A stretch of DNA of 64,000 nucleotides from Bacteroides caccae. GTDB lineage: Bacteria; Bacteroidota; Bacteroidia; Bacteroidales; Bacteroidaceae. Positions within the stretch are counted from its first letter, which is position 1; every line of letters begins with the position of its first letter. The stretch lies in contig NZ_CP022412.2 in the NCBI RefSeq assembly GCF_002222615.2, forward strand, positions 682,001 through 746,000, read 5' to 3'. The notes beneath the pieces are model-generated. The model searched no databases, was not told the DNA's origin, and worked only from the letters and a program-made list of their open reading frames with translations. Position numbers and translations under genes: made by a program. Shown piece by piece: positions 44,445-53,293 of the stretch.

Positions 44445-45875
44445 TTATGTTAAAGCATCCCGATAAATACCTTTTGTTCCTTTAGCTGCACGCACCTTAA
44501 GCTGAATAACATAAGGTTCACCCGGATTCTTCTTGGGAACAGATACATTATATTCGTTACGAGCTGTTTCAACAACTTTGATATCTTCGTTAGTATCTAA
44601 TAAAGAAGCTTTTTCAACTGAAATTCCTTTCGGGGTTTTTACTATCAAACGTTCACTATATGGTTGATTGAATACCACCATATACACTTCACCATTTTTA
44701 CCGCGTGTGTAATATCCCCAATCCTGCTTGTCGAATCCGGCATAATCACAGGCATAAACGGCCTTTCCATAACGACTCATCCATTTGCCGATAGCAGTCG
44801 CCAAAGCTTTTTCTTCCGGACGAAAATCTCCATCTGCTTGAGGACCAAAGTTTACAACCATATTTCCTCCCATAGAAACAGCATGTACAATACGATCAAG
44901 TACTTCAATCGGAGTTTTGACATAACTCAATGACCAGTCTTTATGATATCCCCATTGGTTTTCGGGTACAGTCATACAAGCCTCCCAATCCCATTGTGTA
45001 ACCTTAAGGTCTTTTACTGGATCGGGTAAACGACGTTCGTAACCTGATTCATAATCTCCCATCAAACGACCATTACTATCGAAATGACGTTTTCCTTTAT
45101 CATCGGCACGCAGACGGCTATTAATAGTAACCCCCGGAAGCATCTCCTTCAGCATTTGTTCCACATGAGCTGTCCACCAACCATTCTTCTTAATACTTGC
45201 ATCCCATGTACCATCAAACCAGAAATCTTTCACTGTAGGATAACGTGTGGCCAGTTCTTTCAATTGATTGTCTGTAAACTCCAGAAAACGGCTGAACGCA
45301 ATACTATCTTCTTCAGATTTTATACTGTAACGATAATCCGGATGGCTCCAATCCATCACTGAAAAATAGAAATGTACATCAATACCTTCATCGTTGTAGG
45401 CTTTTACCATTTCGCCCAACAAGTCTTTTTTATAAGGAGTATTCGCTACCGTATATTGAGTATATTTACTCGGCCACAAACAGAAACCTTCATGATGCTT
45501 CGTTGTTATCTTTACATACTTAGCTCCCATCTCTTTAGCCATTCTTGCCCACTTCTTTGCATCAAATTTGGTAGGATTCCATTGATCCATCAGTTTCAGC
45601 CATTCATCAGCAGGTACTTTTGCCCAACTCTTCAACCATTCAGCAGCCCCACCGTACATTTTTCCGTTCCATTCACCCCCAGGAATGGCATACAATCCCC
45701 AATGAATAAAGGCTCCCAAACGATTATCCCGGAATTTTTGCATTGCAGGATCCTGTCGCTTCCCCTCATTCGTTGCTCCATATTTTAAAGAGATTTCTTC
45801 TTTAATTCCCTGAGCGGAGGTTATCGAACCAATAGTAACTAATAGTAAGAATAATGTTATTAATTTGCTTTTCAT
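44445..45875 (-). CDS. GH29 alpha-L-fucosidase, exported
   Basis: This 476-residue enzyme has a signal peptide (1-21, ending TSAQ). GH29 landmarks are FRDNRLGAFIHWGLYAIPGG and VKITTKHHEGFCLW, then VKDFWFDGTWD with the nucleophile Asp221. The C-terminal beta domain runs from about 385. It removes terminal fucose, a common cap of mucin and other host glycans. It is the first enzyme gene after the regulator, 445 bp downstream of it, and appears to head the PUL transcript. Linkage preference (1,2 versus 1,3/1,4) cannot be settled by eye. Confidence 0.94.
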   Translation of the reverse strand: MKSKLITLFLLLVTIGSITSAQGIKEEISLKYGATNEGKRQDPAMQKFRDNRLGAFIHWGLYAIPGGEWNGKMYGGAAEWLKSWAKVPADEWLKLMDQWNPTKFDAKKWARMAKEMGAKYVKITTKHHEGFCLWPSKYTQYTVANTPYKKDLLGEMVKAYNDEGIDVHFYFSVMDWSHPDYRYSIKSEEDSIAFSRFLEFTDNQLKELATRYPTVKDFWFDGTWDASIKKNGWWTAHVEQMLKEMLPGVTINSRLRADDKGKRHFDSNGRLMGDYESGYERRLPDPVKDLKVTQWDWEACMTVPENQWGYHKDWSLSYVKTPIEVLDRIVHAVSMGGNMVVNFGPQADGDFRPEEKALATAIGKWMSRYGKAVYACDYAGFDKQDWGYYTRGKNGEVYMVVFNQPYSERLIVKTPKGISVEKASLLDTNEDIKVVETARNEYNVSVPKKNPGEPYVIQLKVRAAKGTKGIYRDALT

Positions 45876-46319
45876 GTGATAAGTTATATTATAATGAGTA
45901 TAATTAGAAGTCTTTGATTGCTTGAAATCTTCTCATATTTCATCGGTCATAGCCGCCACATCTATTACCGTTTTTTTTATAATCAGCCATATTAATTTCT
46001 TCTCTTAATGCATTGGTCTGATTTTCAGTAATTATAAAAATTTTATTTCCATATTTTTTTGTGCCCTTCATACTTGTTTAATTAACTTTTTGATTTTATG
46101 TACTAAAACTAAATTAAAGCGATGTAAAAGTAGAGGAGAAACACAATACCTATAAATACAAATATTACAAAAAGTAGACGTATGAATCCACATGGAAAAA
46201 ATGAACACCTAAAATGGAAGATTTGGTCATATTTTAGCCTTTTTCTCCAATTTAATAAGACCTCTTATGTACAATATTAGTGGATGTCATGTATAATTTG
46301 ATAGTAGATGAAAAACACA
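45876..46319 (-). promoter_or_regulatory. Intergenic region between the HTCS gene and the PUL operon
   Basis: This 444-bp AT-rich stretch must hold the regulated promoter of the PUL. I see no exact TAnnTTTG on the minus strand; TACTTTTTG and TAATATTTG near 46165-46185 each have one extra base. Positive control by the regulator would fit a poor core promoter. A 43-codon ORF lies at 45940-46071. Confidence 0.4.
45940..46071 (-). CDS. Possible small ORF (43 aa) in the PUL leader
   Basis: The ORF runs from an ATG at 46071 to a TGA and reads MKGTKKYGNKIFIITENQTN onward to RCGGYDR. I recognise no family and see no strong ribosome-binding site. It could be a leader peptide, a remnant of a displaced gene, or chance. 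It lies 64 bp before the fucosidase start, on the same strand. Confidence 0.25.
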   Translation of the reverse strand: MKGTKKYGNKIFIITENQTNALREEINMADYKKNGNRCGGYDR

Positions 46320-49300
46320 TTATTCTTTCTTCCTACTTCTTACAGTTTGCGGAGCGACCCCAAAAAATGCTTTGAAAGATTTACTGAAATAACGTGGAGA
46401 AGAAAACCCTAACCGTATAGAAATCTCCGAGATATTTAATTCCGGATGGTTCTTCAATAAAGACATTGCCTCATCCAACTTTATTTTTAGAATAAACTCA
46501 TTCGGAGTCAATCCGGTCATTTGTTTGAATTGCATATATAGTTTACTACGTCCCACACAGAGTTCGGAAGCAAGAGCAGTAACATCAAAAGCAGGATTTT
46601 CAAAGTTCTCCTTAATAATATTCACACATTTCGCTAATAATTCCTTATCTCTTTCATTTATAGCTTCTGTCACCGGAGACTCCGTAATGGTCTTACCTGC
46701 ATAATGTGCTATCAAACGTTTTTTATTTTTAATCAGATTATTACAACGAGCAATCAATACTTTTACATTAAATGGTTTCGTTACATAATCATCTGCACCA
46801 AACATTAACCCCTCCACAACATACTCAACAGAAGTCTGAGCCGTTAATAAAACCACAGAAATATGAGAAAGTTCCACATTAGTTTTAATCTTATAACATA
46901 ATTCTTTACCAGACATTTCAGGCATCATCACATCACTTATAATCAAGTCCGGCTGAATTTGTCGTGCCATTTCCAATCCTTCACGTCCATCATGTGCAAT
47001 ATATACCTTATATATCGGCAAAAACAGATCTTCCAGCATAGACAACAATTCTTCATTATCATCTACCAAAAGAATAATGGGTTTATCTTCTTCCTTAATA
47101 TTCTCTTGTACTTTCGTTTTTTCTTCTTCCACATCCATTATTTGTTCAAAGGGAAGCATAGGAACCGCCTCGGAAATAATTACTGACTCTCTACTTTCTA
47201 CAGTAGCCATTTCTTCATCACTAAAATGACGATTTCCCAAAGGAAGAGATAACGTGAATTTAGTACCTTTTCCCACAGTACTTTCTACATCAATCTTTCC
47301 ATGATGCATATTCATTATTCCTTTAGCCAATGCCAATCCTATGCCCGTTCCTAATGTGAACGAAGAAGAATTATCTGTTTGATAAAATCTCTCAAAAATC
47401 TTTGAAATATGTTCTTCCGGAATGCCGACTCCTGTATCACATACCGACACAATCGCTTGAGAAGCAAGCATTCTTACCTCTACCCTTATACTTCCTTTAT
47501 TGGGTGTGTATTTAAAAGCATTCGACAATAAATTAAAAATAACTTTCTGTAATTGTTTTGAATCAAACCAGACAGAAATTGTTTCTTCTACATTATCAAA
47601 ACGATACGTAATCTCTTTTTTTTGTGCATACTCATAGAAACACATATAAATCTGTCGCGTAAATGCGACCAGATTCTGTTCTTCAACCTTAAGTTTCAAA
47701 TAACCTTGTTCCTGTTTACGAAAATCAAGCAATTCTGATATCAGATTCCGCATATGCCATGCATTTTTATAAATGCGAAGGATACGGTTATAAATAGTTG
47801 TGCCCAAATCCATCTGCATCAATACCTCAATCTGTCCAAGAATGAGTGTTAATGGGGTACGGAATTCATGAGAGATATTCGTAAAGAAACGTAATTTTAC
47901 CTGATTCAGTTCTTCAATCCTCTCTTTTTCCTTTCTTTCAAACTCCAAAGAGGACTTTAAAGCAGCCTGACGAGTTTTGAAACGAATAAATGCAATCATC
48001 ACCCCTAGCAAACATAGAAGATAGAAAAAATAGGCCCAGACAGTGGCATAAAAAGGAGCAGAAACATGTATATTCAAATGAACTTCCTCATCCAGATTTT
48101 CTTTACCAGCCAATGGACGGGCTCTAAGTATATATTCACCAGGAGGTAAATTCGTATAAGTTATTGTTGTACCAGTGGTTTGAGTCCAAGCCTTATCAAA
48201 TCCTTCTAAACGATACTCAAATAAACGGTTACGATCATTATTATAATTAAAGGATGCAAATTCAACAGTTATATTATTTTGTTTATAGCTTAAATAAATA
48301 TCCGATGTCTTCGCCAGTATATCAGTCAAAATACCAGACTGGTCATTAGGACAAATTTCTTCATTGAAAATAAACAATTTATCAAAATTCAAAAGATTCT
48401 TGGAAGGTAAAGCATATAAAGATTGCTTCTGGAATAAAGCCAAGCCATTAGTACCGCTAATAAAAAGAGTTCCATTCTTATCTAGATACAAAGCAGATCC
48501 CTGACTATAAGTCTGATTAAACAGGTGATAGGTATTTTCAACTTCTCCTTTCTCTCTATTAAAAATAGAAAGTCCTTTTCCATGAAGAATAAATAAACGA
48601 TGATCTTCAACAGATTCACAGATATAATAACAATAATCACTCGGCAGACATTGATTCGAAGTACTGTATGACTTAAATGATTGCTCCCCTTCTTGATATT
48701 CATATATACCCGATCCTATCGTACAAAAGAATACACTTCCTCTACTGTCCTCAAAAATATGGACAACTTTAAATCGTCCTATTGAAGAAGGATTATTAGT
48801 ATCCATTGCATACTCAGTTATTTTTGATGAAGGCAAATCCACGCAAATAACACCTCCATTAACCGATGCCAACCACATACGTTGTCGACTATCAATCAGG
48901 AAGGTTTCAAAAGCATATCGTTTATTCAATAGCTTCCGGACATTTACATCATTCGAGAGTGGTGAAAATTTCTCAGTCACCGGATCCATAAAAGCAACCC
49001 CTCCCTGTGTTAATAAAGCAAGCCCATCCTTATACTCTTGAATATCGTTCACTATCTCATGCGGTAATGATGTGGGATCACCTACTATATTATGAAGCGT
49101 ATGTCCTTTATTCGATTTCAAATCCAACACAAATATTCCCCCAAGATGAGCACCAACATATAGCCGTTCATTTTCTTTTCGATAGAATATTGACTTGAGA
49201 TTATTACTACCCACACTACTCGCATCACCTTTCCGATGTTGATACCGAGTAAATATCCCAGTATCTGCATTATAACAATTCAATCCTCCTCCCTCTGTAC

Positions 49301-50354
49301 AAATCCACAATCTTCCACTACTATCCTCCGCCATCTTTCCAACGACAGGAAAACTCAAACAGTCTTCCTGCAACGGCTCTGCATAGTAAAAATGATTACT
49401 AGTCTTACTCGGATTAAAGACATTTACACCTCCATAATAAGTTCCTACCCAAATATTACCTTGCATATCTTTGTGGAGAGATAAAACGGAGTGGTGGCTC
49501 AAGGTGTTTGGAGAATCACCATAACGTGTATAATGCTCCCATTTATCAATTGTAGGATCATAACAATCAAGTCCGCGAAAAGTACCTACCCATATATGTT
49601 TGAAGTCATCTTCCAATACACATCGAATCTGATTATCCGACAATTCTCCTTTGTCTGAAGAATTTATATAACGTGTCATTTCCCTATTGGCGGAGATTTT
49701 ATACAAACCGTTCCAGGTACCTACCCATATATTACCCGAACTATCTCCTGAAATACATTGGCTACCTCTGTCGAATGAAGCTAGTATCTTTTGTTGCTTT
49801 GGATTTTTGCGCGAAATAGCAACTAAATGATTGGTAGCAACCCATATAAAATCGTTATCGACATATATCATACCTTCCGCACCTACTCCTCCCTGTAATT
49901 TCGTGAAAAAAGTCAATTCTGAACTTTCAGCTGTATAATAATAGATACCAGATTTGCAACTAACCCACAACGTATCTTCTTTACAGAAAAGATCTCTTAC
50001 ATCATTCCGAAGTAAACAGGTAAACCGTTCTTTATAAAGTTCAAATTTTATCAAGTCATTACCCGAACGAATATATATTCTTCCTTTTTTATCTCCACAC
50101 AGTTTATTGATCTCATTATTCGTCAGACCTTCATTTCCCTGCGAAGGACGGAATATTTTTACATCTTTACCATTATATCTGTTTAATCCCTCCGAAGTGC
50201 CTAACCATACTGCACCCAACTCATCTTGATAAATTGAAAATATACAAACCTGAGATAATCCGTCAGAAACTCCCAGATGTTTAAAGTAATGGTTTTTAGC
50301 CTCCACCATTATAATACACAAAAGGCCCAAGAGAAAGATAAAGCTTCTTTTCAT
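46320..50354 (-). CDS. Hybrid two-component system regulator (HTCS)
   Basis: This 1,344-residue sensor-regulator has a signal peptide (1-19) and a periplasmic beta-propeller array of about 14 blades with repeats like GNIWVGTWNGLYKI, then a Y_Y_Y domain (about 690-760) and one membrane helix (about 770-792). A HisKA domain (RFFTNISHEFRTPLTLILG, His829), HATPase (NLLSNAFKYTP, VCDTGVGIPEEHISKIFERF), a receiver domain (ILLVDDNEELLSML, phospho-acceptor Asp1141 in ISDVMMPEMSG) and a C-terminal AraC helix-turn-helix follow. HTCS proteins bind an oligosaccharide in the periplasm and turn on the linked PUL. A TATTTTTG element at 50381-50388 is its likely promoter. Confidence 0.95.
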   Translation of the reverse strand: MKRSFIFLLGLLCIIMVEAKNHYFKHLGVSDGLSQVCIFSIYQDELGAVWLGTSEGLNRYNGKDVKIFRPSQGNEGLTNNEINKLCGDKKGRIYIRSGNDLIKFELYKERFTCLLRNDVRDLFCKEDTLWVSCKSGIYYYTAESSELTFFTKLQGGVGAEGMIYVDNDFIWVATNHLVAISRKNPKQQKILASFDRGSQCISGDSSGNIWVGTWNGLYKISANREMTRYINSSDKGELSDNQIRCVLEDDFKHIWVGTFRGLDCYDPTIDKWEHYTRYGDSPNTLSHHSVLSLHKDMQGNIWVGTYYGGVNVFNPSKTSNHFYYAEPLQEDCLSFPVVGKMAEDSSGRLWICTEGGGLNCYNADTGIFTRYQHRKGDASSVGSNNLKSIFYRKENERLYVGAHLGGIFVLDLKSNKGHTLHNIVGDPTSLPHEIVNDIQEYKDGLALLTQGGVAFMDPVTEKFSPLSNDVNVRKLLNKRYAFETFLIDSRQRMWLASVNGGVICVDLPSSKITEYAMDTNNPSSIGRFKVVHIFEDSRGSVFFCTIGSGIYEYQEGEQSFKSYSTSNQCLPSDYCYYICESVEDHRLFILHGKGLSIFNREKGEVENTYHLFNQTYSQGSALYLDKNGTLFISGTNGLALFQKQSLYALPSKNLLNFDKLFIFNEEICPNDQSGILTDILAKTSDIYLSYKQNNITVEFASFNYNNDRNRLFEYRLEGFDKAWTQTTGTTITYTNLPPGEYILRARPLAGKENLDEEVHLNIHVSAPFYATVWAYFFYLLCLLGVMIAFIRFKTRQAALKSSLEFERKEKERIEELNQVKLRFFTNISHEFRTPLTLILGQIEVLMQMDLGTTIYNRILRIYKNAWHMRNLISELLDFRKQEQGYLKLKVEEQNLVAFTRQIYMCFYEYAQKKEITYRFDNVEETISVWFDSKQLQKVIFNLLSNAFKYTPNKGSIRVEVRMLASQAIVSVCDTGVGIPEEHISKIFERFYQTDNSSSFTLGTGIGLALAKGIMNMHHGKIDVESTVGKGTKFTLSLPLGNRHFSDEEMATVESRESVIISEAVPMLPFEQIMDVEEEKTKVQENIKEEDKPIILLVDDNEELLSMLEDLFLPIYKVYIAHDGREGLEMARQIQPDLIISDVMMPEMSGKELCYKIKTNVELSHISVVLLTAQTSVEYVVEGLMFGADDYVTKPFNVKVLIARCNNLIKNKKRLIAHYAGKTITESPVTEAINERDKELLAKCVNIIKENFENPAFDVTALASELCVGRSKLYMQFKQMTGLTPNEFILKIKLDEAMSLLKNHPELNISEISIRLGFSSPRYFSKSFKAFFGVAPQTVRSRKKE

Positions 50355-50380
50355 GTAATATATAATTAGATTTCAAGTTA

Positions 50381-50388
50381 CAAAAATA
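50381..50388 (-). promoter_or_regulatory. Candidate promoter -7 element of the HTCS gene
   Basis: TATTTTTG on the minus strand, 27 nt before the ATG at 50354. The -33 TTG is about 3 nt too far away. Confidence 0.45.
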
Positions 50389-50538
50389 CAAATAATACTT
50401 AATTATTACTTCAATACATAGCCTTTTTATATCATTTATTCGACTAAGTACTAAAAATACACTTGACGATTCTTGCTAAAATGCACGTTTACAGTATTTT
50501 TCTTTATAGAATTTACGGACGTTTATCTCTAAAAAACA

Positions 50539-50546
50539 TATCTTTG
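50539..50546 (+). promoter_or_regulatory. Candidate promoter -7 element of the methyltransferase operon
   Basis: TATCTTTG fits TAnnTTTG; the -33 region has only TTTA. It implies a leader of about 230 nt before the ATG at 50781. Confidence 0.5.
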
Positions 50547-50780
50547 CCACGAACTAAAAGAAAAATTGGATGTTTAACTCATTTTCATTCCGTAAGGATT
50601 CCGTTCTGTAAATAATCTGTTAGTCTTCCTCTCACTACAGATTATCCCTTATGTTTTCTCTGACATAGTCATGTCAGAGTTATATTCTATTATCTGAATT
50701 TTAAAACAATTTGTATAGTCGAATGAGCCGGGCATCATTGTATGCATTCATTTGGCGTACACCTAAAACATTAAAAAACA
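50547..50780 (+). promoter_or_regulatory. Structured 5' leader of the methyltransferase operon
   Basis: Two hairpins are clear. TAATCTGT with ACAGATTA (about 50613-50646) encloses a pyrimidine-rich loop. CTCTGACAT with ATGTCAGAG (about 50659-50680) has a 4-nt loop. A weaker pair GAATG/CATTC flanks 50722-50750. The long leader before a SAM-dependent enzyme raises the possibility of RNA-based control. It does not match any riboswitch consensus I can recall. Confidence 0.4.
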
Positions 50781-51554
50781 ATGAGTAACGATTTAAAATC
50801 AATCCACGATTTCGATTTCACAATGATATGTAATTACTTCAAGTTATTAGAACGCCAAGGTCCCGGAAGTCCCGAAGTCACACAAAAAGCCGTAAGTTTC
50901 ATCAACGAACTGTCTGAAGAAGCCAAAATCGCCGATATTGGTTGCGGTACAGGCGGACAGACAATGGTATTAGCTAACTATACAAAAGGACAGATTACAG
51001 GCATCGACCTTTTCCCCGATTTTATAGAGATCTTCAACAGAAATGCAGCAAATACCCATTGCGAAAACAGAGTAAAAGGCATTGTCGGCTCAATGGACAA
51101 TCTGCCGTTTCAAAACGAAGAACTCGATCTTATCTGGTCCGAAGGCGCTATCTATAATATAGGATTCGAACGTGGCATGAACGAATGGAACAGATTCCTG
51201 AAAAAGGACGGATTCATCGCTGTAACAGAAGCCTCCTGGTTTACCCCGGAACGCCCTGCCGAAATAGAAGACTTCTGGCTCGCCAATTACCCGGAAATTG
51301 ATACTATCCCGACAAAAATAGCACAAATGGAGAAAGCCGGCTATACACTGACAGCCCATTTCATTTTACCGGAGAACTGTTGGACAGAACATTTCTATGC
51401 TCCCCAGTTCCCGGCCCAGGAAGCTTTTTTGAAGGAATACTCGGGAAATGCCGCAGCCGCAGACCTCATTGCCGGGCAACGGCATGAGCAGAGTCTGTAT
51501 GACAAGTATAAAGAATATTATGGTTATGTATTCTACATAGGACAAAAAAGATAA
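50781..51554 (+). CDS. Class I SAM-dependent methyltransferase
   Basis: This 257-residue cytoplasmic enzyme has the SAM-binding motif I as [20 protein letters not shown] (about 52-71), the acidic end of strand 2 in [14 protein letters not shown], and motif IV-like [14 protein letters not shown]. This pattern is of the Methyltransf_11/25 type; the acceptor is not evident. It is followed by a 10-bp hairpin (51563-51600), an AraC-type regulator and a small HMA-like protein, all on the same strand. Bacteroides often carry these three together, which suggests a small stress- or metal-related unit, but this is inference. Confidence 0.88.
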   Translation: MSNDLKSIHDFDFTMICNYFKLLERQGPGSPEVTQKAVSFINELSEEAKIADIGCGTGGQTMVLANYTKGQITGIDLFPDFIEIFNRNAANTHCENRVKGIVGSMDNLPFQNEELDLIWSEGAIYNIGFERGMNEWNRFLKKDGFIAVTEASWFTPERPAEIEDFWLANYPEIDTIPTKIAQMEKAGYTLTAHFILPENCWTEHFYAPQFPAQEAFLKEYSGNAAAADLIAGQRHEQSLYDKYKEYYGYVFYIGQKR

Positions 51555-51562
51555 TTGCCAGC

Positions 51563-51600
51563 TGCCGGAGAAGTTAGCAAAATAGGATAGTTCTCCGGCA
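51563..51600 (+). terminator. Hairpin after the methyltransferase gene
   Basis: TGCCGGAGAA and TTCTCCGGCA form a perfect 10-bp stem around an 18-nt loop. No long T-run follows, so it may attenuate rather than stop transcription into the AraC gene. Confidence 0.55.
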
Positions 51601-51628
51601 ATTATTATCCTTTACTTTGCAAAAAGAT

Positions 51629-51979
51629 ATGGAAACGAAAGAATTAAATAAGCAAGAATACCTGTTACGGATAAACAAAGTCACCGACTACATCCATAAC
51701 AACATAGACCAGCCACTACCATTACAGAAAATGGCAGGCATCGCCTGTTTTTCACCTTTCCACTTCCATCGCGTATTTACTATTCTGACAGGAGAAACTC
51801 CCACAGATTATATCAAACGCACCCGGATTGAAAAAGCAGCACAATTATTAAAGAGGAACAAGGAACTTTCTGCTACCGAAATTGCCCGTCTATGCGGTTT
51901 TAGCAGCCTTTCACTATTAAGCCGCAACTTCAGACAATATTTCAATATGACCATTCGAGAGTTCCGTTCACATCAATAA
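51629..51979 (+). CDS. AraC-family helix-turn-helix regulator (DNA-binding domain only)
   Basis: This 116-residue protein is only the AraC/XylS two-HTH domain: ADYIHNN-like first helices (VTDYIHNNIDQPLPLQKMAG), ACFSPFHFHRVFTILTGETP, then LSATEIARLCGFSSLSLLSR with NFRQYFNMTIREFR. No ligand domain is present, as in MarA/SoxS/Rob. The ATG at 51629 is preferred to an in-frame TTG at 51617. The short leader after a TACTTTGC stretch suggests it may have its own start of transcription. It likely regulates its own operon. Confidence 0.9.
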   Translation: METKELNKQEYLLRINKVTDYIHNNIDQPLPLQKMAGIACFSPFHFHRVFTILTGETPTDYIKRTRIEKAAQLLKRNKELSATEIARLCGFSSLSLLSRNFRQYFNMTIREFRSHQ

Positions 51980-51992
51980 AACTCTAAAAGAC

Positions 51993-52211
51993 ATGGAAAA
52001 TAAGATTCTGATTTTTCGAACTTCTATCACCAGAAAATGCGACATCAAACGCATCGAGAAACTTCTGGCACAATATCCCCAAATCGACAAATGGAATGTA
52101 GACTTTGAGGATTGGGAAAAAATATTAAGAATCGAGTGCAGTGGCATCACCGCACTCGAAATTTCGGAAGTGCTCCGGAATAATCATATTTTTACCTCTG
52201 AACTGGAATAA
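51993..52211 (+). CDS. Small HMA-fold-like protein (72 aa)
   Basis: This 72-residue protein begins MENKILIFRTSITRKCDIKR with a beta-alpha-beta pattern ending ISEVLRNNHIFTSELE. It resembles heavy-metal-associated (ferredoxin-like) domains but has a single Cys and lacks the CxxC metal motif, so metal binding is doubtful. It starts 13 bp after the AraC gene and is surely in the same operon. The function is unknown; I know similar small proteins beside AraC regulators in Bacteroides. Confidence 0.7.
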   Translation: MENKILIFRTSITRKCDIKRIEKLLAQYPQIDKWNVDFEDWEKILRIECSGITALEISEVLRNNHIFTSELE

Positions 52212-52226
52212 AGACAAGAAAGGGTT

Positions 52227-52925
52227 TTAAACGCCCAACAACTGTTTCAACTCAGCCACTCCTTCAGAAGCTCCCTTCTGAATCACATGTACCGGACGAG
52301 AAGTATGTGTATCCACCGGCTTTGGGTCAATGAGATACACCTCTGCTTCCCGCGGTACATAATGAAGTAATCCCGCTGCAGGATACACGTTAAGCGAAGT
52401 GCCGATAATTACAAAAATGTCCGCTTTCTCCACATATTGAATAGCTGTCTCAATTTCGGGGACCGCCTCGCCGAACCAAACTATAAAAGGCCGCAACTGT
52501 GTTCCGTCTCCCGCCTTGTCTCCAAGTTTCACCTCGTATTCTTCAGGTTTTAATTCCTTTATATAATGGGGATTATAAGGATCACGACTGGAACATACTT
52601 TTGTCAGTTCACCATGCAGATGAATAATATGACTGCTTCCGGCTCTTTCGTGCAAATTATCAATGTTCTGCGTTACCACCGTTACTCTGAAATTCTTTTC
52701 CAGCTCCGCCAATAATTCATGCCCGCGATTCGGCGTCACATCCAACAACTGTTTCCGGCGTTCATTATAAAAGTTTATCACCAATGCAGGGTCGCGCTGA
52801 TAGCCTTCCGGAGTAGCCACTTGCTCCACCGGATACCGGTCCCACAGACCGCCAGCATCACGAAACGTACTGATTCCACTCTCGGCACTCATACCGGCAC
52901 CCGTCAATATTACCAGATTCTTCAT
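52227..52925 (-). CDS. Sir2-family NAD-dependent deacylase lacking zinc cysteines
   Basis: This 232-residue sirtuin has the NAD motif GAGMSAESGISTFRDAGGLW (about 8-27), TQNIDNLHERAGS and the catalytic His in IIHLHGEL. The Tyr in the DRY-like position and the RDP stretch resemble SIRT5/CobB desuccinylases. The usual CxxC...CxxC zinc site is missing: only one Cys (VCSSRD) occurs in that region, as in the zinc-less bacterial group. It removes acyl groups from protein lysines using NAD. It is convergent with the HMA-like gene, with 15 bp between stops. A TACATTTG element at 52959-52966 is a plausible promoter. Confidence 0.9.
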   Translation of the reverse strand: MKNLVILTGAGMSAESGISTFRDAGGLWDRYPVEQVATPEGYQRDPALVINFYNERRKQLLDVTPNRGHELLAELEKNFRVTVVTQNIDNLHERAGSSHIIHLHGELTKVCSSRDPYNPHYIKELKPEEYEVKLGDKAGDGTQLRPFIVWFGEAVPEIETAIQYVEKADIFVIIGTSLNVYPAAGLLHYVPREAEVYLIDPKPVDTHTSRPVHVIQKGASEGVAELKQLLGV

Positions 52926-52958
52926 AATCGTTCCTCCTTCTGTTCATTTTAAGATATA

Positions 52959-52966
52959 CAAATGTA
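52959..52966 (-). promoter_or_regulatory. Candidate -7 element of the sirtuin gene
   Basis: TACATTTG on the minus strand, 34 nt before the ATG; no -33 element seen. The rest of the gap 52967-53208 shows no gene or clear structure. Confidence 0.4.
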
Positions 52967-53208
52967 ATCAGAATCATCGAATAAAAGAAAACTTTTGCAC
53001 CTAATAATCTAGCTTCGAAAATGCGGGGATTTAAGTTGAAGTAGCCTAAAGACTAGCATCACATATACTATAATCTATACACAAATACTAGAATCAATGA
53101 GATTAAATCTCAGGAACAAAAGAATAAATAATCTAAAGAAAAGCAGTTAACTTTCACGGATATAAGAATTTTTAAATACCAAATGCTAAATGATTCAAAT
53201 AAAACACG

Positions 53209-53216
53209 TACTTTTG
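53209..53216 (+). promoter_or_regulatory. Candidate promoter -7 element of the FKBP operon
   Basis: TACTTTTG fits TAnnTTTG, 78 nt before the ATG at 53294; -33 is weak. Confidence 0.5.
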
Positions 53217-53293
53217 CGATTCATAAATTTGCAATTGATTGAAAGCTAAAACCATGAAGGTGATACATTTCAATCGCCAACAAAAAACATTAT

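Noticed and set aside
50547..50780. A known SAM or cobalamin riboswitch
   Set aside because: I do not see the conserved core of either class; only generic hairpins are visible.
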